A DNA stretch of 7,517 nt, taken from the NCBI GenBank assembly GCA_017649745.1, contig JAGCGE010000394.1, positions 1 to 7,517 on the forward strand, given 5' to 3'. The notes under the pieces are model-generated. The model worked only from the letters and a program-made list of their open reading frames with translations. It made no database searches and was not told the origin of the DNA. Below, piece after piece: positions 1 through 5,111 of this stretch. Position 1 is the stretch's first letter, and every line of letters starts with the position of its first letter. Made by a program: the position numbers and the translations under genes. The DNA is from Clostridiales bacterium. GTDB taxonomy: Bacteria > Bacillota_A > Clostridia > Saccharofermentanales > Saccharofermentanaceae.

Positions 1-1
1 A

Positions 2-700
2 AAGAACAATGTAATTGCTGAGAAGATATTTAAGATTGCTGGACAAGCTGAAGCTGTAAGAGTAAAGAACTACAGTTATGAGGCGATCGAGGAATTCTTA
101 TCTAATGCTATTTATCATAAGTCTTATCAGATCCATGAACCGGTTACAGTAAGAATAGAAGCAGATAAGATCGAGATAACCAGTACACCGGGACCGGACA
201 GATCTATTACGGATGACGATATCCGCAATTATCAGATGAGAACGAGAAGATATAGAAACAGGAGAATCGGTGATTTCCTTAAAGAGTTACACCTTGTAGA
301 AGGTAGAAATACCGGTATTCCGACTGCTATAAGAGCAATAAAAGAAAATGGTTCTCCGTTTCCGTTGCTCCTTACCGATGAAGATCGATCATTCTTTTCT
401 GTAATCATTCCGATACACGAAGCATTTTTGAATGAAAATAATATTAATAATATTTCTGGATCTACTGTTGACAAAACGGTACCAAAGCGTAGAACAAAAG
501 AACAGATAAAAAAATTAATATTGGATGCATTGTCAGCTGAAAGCATATCGGCCAACGAGTTATATAGCAGGCTTGGGTATTCAGGTAACGCCTCAAAGAC
601 ATTTAGGAGCTGTATAGATGAATTGATCGCTGAAAGGAAGATACAATATGCCACTGAGAACAAGCAGGATTCGAATAATGTGTTGGTAATAATCGGCTAA
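2..700 (+). CDS. C-terminal part of ATP-binding AlbA_2/RecG-like transcriptional regulator (5' end outside window)
   Basis: The reading frame is open from the left edge and ends in TAA at 698-700, giving 232 visible residues. The first Met inside the window (236) is internal, because the homologous sequence runs upstream of it. Visible residues about 24-42 carry a GHKL-type N-box (EAIEEFLSNAIYHKSY, Asn at visible residue 35). A strand pair ending STPGP and then a G-box-like stretch (RNRRIGDFLKELHLVEG, RNTGIP) follow. This order matches the HATPase_c_4 domain found C-terminal to AlbA_2 DNA-binding domains. The last 70 residues look like a winged helix (KEQIKKLILDAL, ANELYSRLGY, CIDELIAERK). 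Such proteins are usually annotated as ATP-binding or putative DNA-binding regulators, and I recall them near type I restriction and other defence genes. The biochemical role of the family is poorly defined. The AlbA_2 domain itself would lie off the left edge and is inferred. Confidence 0.88.
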   Translation, partial: KNNVIAEKIFKIAGQAEAVRVKNYSYEAIEEFLSNAIYHKSYQIHEPVTVRIEADKIEITSTPGPDRSITDDDIRNYQMRTRRYRNRRIGDFLKELHLVEGRNTGIPTAIRAIKENGSPFPLLLTDEDRSFFSVIIPIHEAFLNENNINNISGSTVDKTVPKRRTKEQIKKLILDALSAESISANELYSRLGYSGNASKTFRSCIDELIAERKIQYATENKQDSNNVLVIIG

Positions 701-735
701 TCGAGTTCTATTATAATTTAAGGAAGAGAAGAAAT

Positions 736-828
736 ATGACGAAAGCTTTTTCATATCTAAAGAGTACGTTCAGGCATTTCCAGTTGCCACAGGATTATAT
801 CATCAGTTCTTTATTGTTAAATCGATAA
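736..828 (+). CDS. Possible small ORF, 30 residues, unrecognised
   Basis: ATG at 736 is preceded by a purine-rich AAGGAAGAGAAG (720-731), a good Shine-Dalgarno stretch, 36 bases after the stop of the upstream regulator. The frame ends in TAA at 826-828. The product starts MTKAFSYLKS and ends YIISSLLLNR; it is basic with a hydrophobic tail. It fits either a genuine small protein translated from upstream read-through or the debris of a larger gene. The end of the frame overlaps the likely promoter of the downstream ATPase. I do not recognise a family. Confidence 0.3.
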   Translation: MTKAFSYLKSTFRHFQLPQDYIISSLLLNR

Positions 829-845
829 ATGAATATTTGTATAAT
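817..845 (+). promoter_or_regulatory. Likely promoter of the AAA_13 ATPase gene
   Basis: A perfect -10 TATAAT lies at 840-845 with a weak -35 (TTAAAT, 817-822) at 17-base spacing. Transcription would begin near 852, leaving a leader of about 39 bases. The leader contains GGTGAG (877-882) eight bases before the ATG at 891. Confidence 0.45.
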
Positions 846-890
846 TTTATAGGCTTTAGTTGTTGCATAAGTATTTGGTGAGATAAGTGT

Positions 891-3437
891 ATGGAAGATG
901 AGATTTCAGTATGGTTTAATGAACAACCAGCTTGGATGAGGGTGGCGGTTGAACAATATATTATAAACGCAAAGATAGATGATAGCAAAATCACAAAATT
1001 AGCTGATATCTGTCTTTCAGAGGCAAAAGGTGATGATTGCAGTAAATATATAGTCTCATCTACAAATTTGTTAATGTTCGGGACAGGAAAGTCTTTTGCC
1101 ATCCAAAGCATTTCAGATATCAAGGGGGTTAATGCTTTGGATACGGACAAGGCGATGTGTTTTGTTGATAAAGGTATTAATGTTGTCTATGGAGCTAATG
1201 GTTCCGGAAAATCGGGATATATACGTATTTTCAAAATGGTTTCAGGTGCAACATACCGAGAGAATATAAAGCCTAACATATACAAAACCAAGCGCGTCAA
1301 TCCCCGATGTGATATCACCATAAAAGAGGATGGAAAATCTCCACAAACATTAAGTTGTAATCTTCTAAAAGCTGGAGAGTACGGCATACTTAAGAGAATT
1401 GATATTTTTGATTCTAAAATTGCACAAGGGTATATTAGCGAAGAAAAAGAAGCATCTTTTGAACCGTGGATCTTTAGTTTGTTTAGCTGTTTGGGAGAAA
1501 CGGCTGCAAAGGTAAAGGAAGAATTAAACGAAAGAAAGGAAAAGGTACATCTAGAAAAATACAATATTCCAGAAGAATTGACGGATGATCCAGAGGTTAA
1601 ATTACTTGATAAGTTATCGTATCATTCAAAACTGGAAGAATATGTGAAAGATTATAATGAAAAAGACGAGGAGAGATTAGTTGATCTTACTGGAAAGTTA
1701 CAGATTGAGAAAAATGAGCTTAACATCAGATTAAATGATGAAAAGATTACAAATTTAATAGAAATTGGAGAGTATTTTAAATCCTTTGAATCTTTCTATA
1801 AAGCAGATAATCTTGAAAAAATATCTGCTCTTGCTAAAGATTGGGAATCTAAGAAACATGCATATGATCTTTCTGAGGAGCTTCTAAACAAGAATATTGA
1901 TAGTATAGATAAAAGAAAGTCAAATAATGATGCTTGGCGCGAATTATGGAAACAGGCTCGCATGTTATTTGATTCAATAAAAGACAAAGAAGAAAAAGAT
2001 TATACAGAATGTGGTGGCGTTTGTCCTCTTTGCCATCAGATAATTCCTGCTTCTTTAGCAGAGCGTATGAAGACAATTGATGAATATGTAAATGGCATAG
2101 CAGCTTCTTCAGAACAACTGGCTAAAGCCAATTATTGTAAAGCTATTATTTATCCTCAAATTGTAGACACCCATGACATTATTAAGAAAATAGGTGATGT
2201 TGATCCAGATTTGAATGAACAAATAGTAATAGTTAATAATGATTTGATAGATAATAGAATGTCTATTGATAATGTGGTTGATAAACCTGTAACTCTAAAA
2301 ACTGTGGATTTAAGTAAGGTTATTATTTCTTTAGAAAACATAGTTCGTGGCTTAGAACTAGAGAATGATAATCTGCACAAGTTAAACACTGTTGAAGATC
2401 AAATCAAAATTCGTGATGAAATCCGAGCCCTTAAAATTAAAAAGGTAATGAAAGCAAATGAACAAACAATCCGTGAAAACATTTCTAAACTACAGAAAAT
2501 ACAACTATTGAATGAGGCTGTGAAATATACATCTACAAATAAACTTACTAGCAAGAGCAAAGAACTAGCAAAGTTGCATATTACGGATGCTTACATTAAT
2601 AGGTTTAACGATGAGCTAAAAAAGTTGTCAGGAAGTGGACTAACTGCACAAATAGTTCAAGGAAAAGGACGAGCTGGAAGAAATCCATATAGAGTGCAGT
2701 TGTGTAATGCTGAAGGGGAGTATGTCTCTCCTAAGGATATATTAAGTGAAGGAGAGAGCAGAGCTGTCTCGTTGGCTGCTTTTTTTGCAGAAGCATCAGG
2801 AAGGACAGAAACTTGTCCTCTTATTGTTGATGATCCGATTTCTTCTCTAGATTATGAATATGAAGAGCGAGTAATCGCAAGACTTGCTGAAGCTGCTCAG
2901 AACCGACAGGTTATTGTATTTACACATCGAATTTCTCTAGTGGTAGGACTTAGTGAAAAATTGAATAATAGTTCTTTATTTAATGAGTTAAGTCTAAGAG
3001 CTACTAAAGATCGGAAAGGTATCCCCGGAAGTCCGGATGTGAGTGCTGGTAAATCAGATAAAATTCTTAATAAGCTGATTAATGAGAATCTTCCAAAACT
3101 GAACAAAATGGATGAACTCAGCGAAGAATACAAACGGGAAAAGCATTATATATGTCAGCAATTTAGGAACTGTGTTGAAAAAAGTGTAGAGGAGTACTTA
3201 CTTGGAGAAGTTGTAATGCGCTTTAGAAGAGACGTGCAAACAAAACGAATTAAATGTTTACCATCTATTACATTGTCGGACTGTGATATGATTGACAAGA
3301 TGATGTCAAAATACTCTGCATATGATCATTCGATGTCGTATGAAGCTCCACTGATTGAGTTTGAAGTTTCTGATATAGAGAAAGATATGACAGATTTTTC
3401 CTCTTGGATTAGTGCACGGAAGAAAAATATGAAGTGA
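891..3437 (+). CDS. AAA_13-type (RloC/PrrC-like) ATPase with zinc-hook-like motif and candidate nuclease C-terminus
   Basis: The protein has 848 residues. ATG 891 has GGTGAG eight bases upstream. An N-terminal region of about 90 residues leads into a Walker A, GANGSGKS (101-108). Charged helical segments follow (about 205-370 and 440-560), interrupted by CPLCH (378-382, with another Cys at 374), a Rad50/RloC zinc-hook-like CxxC. The second ATPase half has the ABC signature LSEGES (618-623), Walker B LIVDDP (644-649), D-loop SSLD (651-654) and H-loop His679. This layout is typical of SMC/Rad50-like AAA_13 proteins, which include the tRNA anticodon nucleases PrrC and RloC. The C-terminal 169 residues are helical and carry R759-x3-E763 and later H813. 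That order resembles the Arg-Glu-His triad of PrrC, but the Glu-to-His gap is longer, so nuclease activity is inferred. It is probably a stress- or phage-triggered defence ATPase. The gene is intact, with no frameshift seen, and is more AT-rich in codon use than the genes at the right end. Confidence 0.93.
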   Translation: MEDEISVWFNEQPAWMRVAVEQYIINAKIDDSKITKLADICLSEAKGDDCSKYIVSSTNLLMFGTGKSFAIQSISDIKGVNALDTDKAMCFVDKGINVVYGANGSGKSGYIRIFKMVSGATYRENIKPNIYKTKRVNPRCDITIKEDGKSPQTLSCNLLKAGEYGILKRIDIFDSKIAQGYISEEKEASFEPWIFSLFSCLGETAAKVKEELNERKEKVHLEKYNIPEELTDDPEVKLLDKLSYHSKLEEYVKDYNEKDEERLVDLTGKLQIEKNELNIRLNDEKITNLIEIGEYFKSFESFYKADNLEKISALAKDWESKKHAYDLSEELLNKNIDSIDKRKSNNDAWRELWKQARMLFDSIKDKEEKDYTECGGVCPLCHQIIPASLAERMKTIDEYVNGIAASSEQLAKANYCKAIIYPQIVDTHDIIKKIGDVDPDLNEQIVIVNNDLIDNRMSIDNVVDKPVTLKTVDLSKVIISLENIVRGLELENDNLHKLNTVEDQIKIRDEIRALKIKKVMKANEQTIRENISKLQKIQLLNEAVKYTSTNKLTSKSKELAKLHITDAYINRFNDELKKLSGSGLTAQIVQGKGRAGRNPYRVQLCNAEGEYVSPKDILSEGESRAVSLAAFFAEASGRTETCPLIVDDPISSLDYEYEERVIARLAEAAQNRQVIVFTHRISLVVGLSEKLNNSSLFNELSLRATKDRKGIPGSPDVSAGKSDKILNKLINENLPKLNKMDELSEEYKREKHYICQQFRNCVEKSVEEYLLGEVVMRFRRDVQTKRIKCLPSITLSDCDMIDKMMSKYSAYDHSMSYEAPLIEFEVSDIEKDMTDFSSWISARKKNMK

Positions 3438-3505
3438 AAAGGGAAACAATTAAGCTACCCAAAGACACTTTACGTACTAAAATAGTTACAGAATAGGTGG
3501 AATAA

Positions 3506-3613
3506 ATGGAGAAACTCCACAAGATATTCGAGTCTGCAAAGAGTTTTAATAAGGAAAGGGAGCTGAAAGCCTTTTTAATAATGGAAAAACAGATCCCTTA
3601 TTTATCAATATAA
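3506..3613 (+). CDS. Possible small ORF, 35 residues, unrecognised
   Basis: ATG 3506 has an AGGTGG ribosome site (3495-3500) at ideal five-base spacing, and the frame ends in TAA at 3611-3613. It starts 68 bases after the ATPase stop and could ride on the same transcript. The product (MEKLHKIFES to EKQIPYLSI) is lysine-rich and amphipathic, with no signal peptide or membrane segment. It converges with the antitoxin gene, the two stops being only five bases apart. It could be a small accessory protein of the ATPase or the start of a gene cut off by insertion of the toxin-antitoxin cassette. No family is recognised. Confidence 0.35.
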   Translation: MEKLHKIFESAKSFNKERELKAFLIMEKQIPYLSI

Positions 3614-3618
3614 GGAAT

Positions 3619-3930
3619 TCAGACAACTTTTCTTCTATTATCATCAGGATCCACAAATTCTATTCTCAAGTTTTTACCCATTCCTTGCGCTAGTCTCTTA
3701 AGAGTTTTAATTGATGGATTTCCATTACCGTTTTCTATCTTGCTAATATCACCTTGAGCAATACCTGTTTTCCTTGCTAATTCACTTTGAGTAAGACCAG
3801 ATGACTCTCTGGCATTAATCAAAGCTTGAACAAGAGAAAACTCAGCTTCAAGAGCATCCCATTCCTTTTTGAATTCTGAGTCTTTTAACTGTTTATTAAG
3901 ATATTCATTAAATGTGGTTTCTTTTTTCAT
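3619..3930 (-). CDS. higA: HigA-type XRE-family antitoxin
   Basis: The protein has 103 residues. A helical N-terminal segment (about 5-40) is followed by a clear XRE/Cro helix-turn-helix, LTQSELARKTGIAQGDISKI (46-65), then ENGNGNPSIKTLKRLAQ and a short basic tail. It lies downstream of a HigB-like toxin on the same strand, the toxin-first order typical of higBA loci. In that family HigA binds HigB to neutralise it and binds the operon's operator to repress it. The start ATG at 3930 has only a weak ribosome site. The gap from the toxin stop is 106 bases, much longer than usual, so the antitoxin may have its own promoter. The family assignment is firm; the symbol rests on family resemblance and gene order. 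Confidence 0.9.
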   Translation of the reverse strand: MKKETTFNEYLNKQLKDSEFKKEWDALEAEFSLVQALINARESSGLTQSELARKTGIAQGDISKIENGNGNPSIKTLKRLAQGMGKNLRIEFVDPDDNRRKVV

Positions 3931-3996
3931 GTTATCTATCTGCTTTCGTAATATATGTATTGATATGTTGTTGTTTTGATGTGTGTTTTATGTTTT

Positions 3997-4002
3997 ATTA
4001 TA
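3997..4002 (-). promoter_or_regulatory. Possible internal -10 for the antitoxin gene
   Basis: Read on the minus strand, a perfect TATAAT lies in the 106-base gap between toxin and antitoxin, with no convincing -35 at the right distance. Transcription from it would give a leader of about 60 bases before the antitoxin ATG. Independent antitoxin promoters are known in some higBA operons, but the evidence here is only the hexamer in AT-rich DNA. Confidence 0.25.
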
Positions 4003-4036
4003 TTGCTTGCTCAAAAAAATCTTGTTAAGAGTGCAG

Positions 4037-4375
4037 TTAATCTTGAATCGAATAATCATCTCTGTATTTAATTGCCCGTTCTATTTCTGAAGGCGGTGTT
4101 CTATTCGTCTTTTTAACAAAACCATGAGTTAAAACAGCTTTGTTACCAGTCACATAAAAATATAAAACGCGAGAAATATCACTTCCTTCTTTTGCTCGTA
4201 ATTCAAAAATTCCATCTCTTAAATATTTAGTATAAGGTTCTCTTAACTTGTTTCCGTTAACTTGAAGCAAATGAATAATTCTTGTCATTTTTGCTTTCAT
4301 CTTTGGATCTAAGCTTTCTAAAAAGTCAATAGCAGGCTCTTCTCCTTTCGCATTCATATAAAAAACGACTTGCAT
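4037..4375 (-). CDS. higB: HigB-type toxin (RelE/ParE superfamily, phage Gp49-like)
   Basis: The protein has 112 residues, normal for the family. Conserved blocks are visible: AIDFLESLDPK near residue 15, YLRDGIFELRAKEG (51-64), SRVLYFY (68-74), then VLTHGFVKKTNRTPPSEIERA (81-101). The L..GIFELR, RVLYF and HGFVKK..TP..EI.RA pattern is diagnostic of the Gp49-like (PF05973) toxins. Members of this superfamily cleave mRNA, usually on the ribosome, and stop growth when the antitoxin is lost. The ATG at 4375 has AAAGG (4386-4390) ten bases upstream. A strong promoter lies immediately before it, and the partner antitoxin follows downstream. The reading frame is intact. The mRNA target is not predictable from the sequence. 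Confidence 0.9.
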   Translation of the reverse strand: MQVVFYMNAKGEEPAIDFLESLDPKMKAKMTRIIHLLQVNGNKLREPYTKYLRDGIFELRAKEGSDISRVLYFYVTGNKAVLTHGFVKKTNRTPPSEIERAIKYRDDYSIQD

Positions 4376-4395
4376 TAATAATAAACCTTTCTATA

Positions 4396-4440
4396 GGATA
4401 TAAACTATAAATAGTATATAGGTTTTATCCCATATGTCAA
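4396..4440 (-). promoter_or_regulatory. higBA promoter with overlapping operator-like inverted repeats
   Basis: On the minus strand a consensus -35 TTGACA (4440-4435) is followed after 16 bases by TATACT (4418-4413). Downstream of the -10, towards the gene, is a perfect dyad ACTAT-AA-ATAGT (4404-4415). A wider imperfect repeat (GGATA at 4396-4400 and TATCC at 4426-4430) frames the -10. Dyads over the promoter are the usual place where the HigA-HigB complex binds for autorepression. Confidence 0.65.
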
Positions 4441-4442
4441 GT

Positions 4443-4501
4443 GCTAAGAAAAATAACGCTGTCATTACCGATTGGAAAAAAGAGCCCCATGCGTTCTTAG
4501 C
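4443..4501. repeat. 8-bp perfect inverted repeat
   Basis: GCTAAGAA at 4443-4450 is matched by TTCTTAGC at 4494-4501, 43 bases apart. It starts three bases outside the higB -35. It could be the base of an RNA hairpin or a recombination or protein site; chance cannot be excluded for eight bases. Confidence 0.4.
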
Positions 4502-4526
4502 TATTATTTCCGGTTTATCAATCGAC

Positions 4527-4571
4527 ATTGCATATTTTGGATTGTTCGAAACCACTATTTGAATATGCAAT
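4527..4571. repeat. 10-bp perfect inverted repeat
   Basis: ATTGCATATT at 4527-4536 is matched exactly by AATATGCAAT at 4562-4571, with a 25-base interval that contains the palindrome TTCGAA. As RNA this would form a ten-pair hairpin. There is no T run after it, so it is not a standard terminator. Confidence 0.55.
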
Positions 4572-4696
4572 CCCAGGGATATACAAGGATTTCTGGAGAG
4601 TTATTTGAAAAATTATTATTGATCTAGGGATATATTTAATCATCATTTTAAGAAAGAGAGACATTAACAATACAGAAGTATTTACAAAGAATCATA

Positions 4697-4792
4697 TGAG
4701 CTCACTTATTGCAAATATCACTTATAGATTGAGTACTACCGTGAGTTCAAAATGAGTTCACGAGAACTGAAAAACATATACAAATGAGTTCA
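4697..4792. repeat. Iterated TGAGTTCA words
   Basis: Exact TGAGTTCA occurs at 4742-4749, 4753-4760 and 4785-4792, with a one-mismatch copy TGAGCTCA at 4697-4704. An inverted GAACTCA is found at 4949-4955. The spacing of the exact copies is 11 and 32 bases, close to one and three helical turns, so a protein could read them on one face of the DNA. Arm-type recombinase sites or a regulator's sites are possibilities. Confidence 0.5.
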
Positions 4793-4889
4793 ATGAGTAT
4801 AAAGCTATTACCGCAAATGCAATAAAACAAAGTATTTGCAAATGGCTTCCAGATAAAAGCGAACGAGCTTGAATAATTGCAAAACGCTG

Positions 4890-4922
4890 GAAATGCCCGT
4901 AAATAGGGCATTTCACTTTTTT
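4890..4922 (+). terminator. Rho-independent terminator without an obvious gene
   Basis: A nine-pair perfect stem, GAAATGCCC (4890-4898) with GGGCATTTC (4906-4914), has a seven-base loop and is followed by CA and then six T (4917-4922). The T run on the plus side says it ends rightward transcripts. No plus-strand gene is visible between 3613 and the stem, which suggests that the gene it once served has been lost or decayed. Confidence 0.8.
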
Positions 4923-4940
4923 AAGCCACCAAAAAGCCAC
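4923..4940. repeat. AAGCCAC direct repeat, 11-base period
   Basis: AAGCCAC occurs at 4923-4929 and 4934-4940, giving GTGGCTT twice on the minus strand at 11-base spacing. A degenerate third copy (AAGTG on the minus strand) lies next to the terminator. From memory, short GTGGC repeats with such a period are common beside tyrosine recombinase attachment sites of Firmicute elements. The att interpretation is inference. Confidence 0.4.
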
Positions 4941-5044
4941 TAAATTTCGAACTCATATATTTTGGAGACAGTAGCAGAACCATATTCAATTAATGGATCT
5001 GTAGCATAAAAAGTTATCAAGAGAACTTTACCCGGATGATATAA
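4940..5044 (-). pseudogene. Possible 3' gene fragment, 34 residues
   Basis: On the minus strand a frame is open from 5044 to a TAG at 4942-4940 and has no start codon in a sensible place. It contains protein-like sequence (TFYATDPLIEYGSATVSKIY, ending EFEI). It might be the C-terminal stub of a gene cut by recombination, ending exactly beside the GTGGC repeats. In AT-rich DNA a chance open frame of this length is not rare, so confidence is low. Confidence 0.15.
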
Positions 5045-5048
5045 TTAT
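5025..5048 (+). promoter_or_regulatory. Extended -10 promoter of the hydrolase gene (shared block, copy 1)
   Basis: TGATATAAT (5037-5045) is a perfect extended -10. It lies in a 24-base block, ACTTTAC-C-CGG-A-TGATATAAT-T-AT by segment, that recurs before the membrane operon at 6054-6077 with only three differences. No -35 is seen at normal spacing; the conserved ACTTTAC..CGG may be an activator site instead. Transcription should start near 5052. Confidence 0.65.
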
Positions 5049-5053
5049 CTTGT

Positions 5054-5073
5054 CTGAGGGAGTGATCCCTTAG
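5054..5073 (+). promoter_or_regulatory. Stem-loop at the predicted 5' end of the hydrolase mRNA
   Basis: CTGAGGGA (5054-5061) pairs with TCCCTTAG (5066-5073) over eight pairs including one G-U, closed by a GTGA loop of GNRA type. It sits within a few bases of the predicted start of transcription. It could stabilise the messenger's 5' end or, as a DNA dyad at +1, serve as a repressor operator. No T run follows. Confidence 0.6.
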
Positions 5074-5111
5074 TCGGGAAAATATACAGATAGTTATTCA
5101 AGGAGCAACGA

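Larger units (their letters stand above)
4441..5024. other. Long stretch with no convincing gene: putative element end or scar
   Basis: About 580 bases lie between the toxin promoter and the hydrolase promoter without an ORF that has a start, a ribosome site and a protein-like sequence. The stretch contains two long inverted repeats, repeated TGAGTTCA words, an orphan rho-independent terminator and GTGGC-type direct repeats, listed separately. Short open frames remain that could be decayed genes: plus strand 4501-4605 and 4609-4752, separated by a TGA in the same frame, and minus strand 5044-4940. The picture is that of a recombined end of a mobile element, but no recombinase gene is present to confirm it. 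Confidence 0.5.

Noticed and set aside
232..663. Minus-strand 143-codon frame
   Set aside because: Antisense to the GHKL and winged-helix sequence of the partial regulator.
1080..1097. GTGKS (residues 64-68) as a second P-loop in the ATPase
   Set aside because: It lacks the GxxxxGK spacing and the hydrophobic strand before it; GANGSGKS at 101-108 is the true Walker A.
1187..1564. Minus-strand 125-codon frame inside the ATPase gene
   Set aside because: It is antisense to conserved ATPase motifs, including Walker A, and is a shadow of that gene; the same applies to the other antisense frames within 803-3133.
3550..3580. AAAGG/CCTTTTT near-hairpin as terminator after the ATPase
   Set aside because: Only five pairs with a long loop, inside the small ORF; too weak to call.
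4391..4528. Minus-strand frame of 45 codons starting MSIDKPEIIAKNAW
   Set aside because: It has no ribosome site and covers the higB -35, -10 and operator dyad; the promoter reading is much stronger.
4758..4940. Minus-strand 60-codon frame from a GTG
   Set aside because: It runs through the terminator stem and the repeats, has no ribosome site and an implausible composition (MAFWWLKKVK).
5027..5082. Three-way-junction riboswitch before the hydrolase
   Set aside because: The outer stem (CCCG/CGGG) would lie upstream of the predicted transcription start, and no known riboswitch core was recognised.
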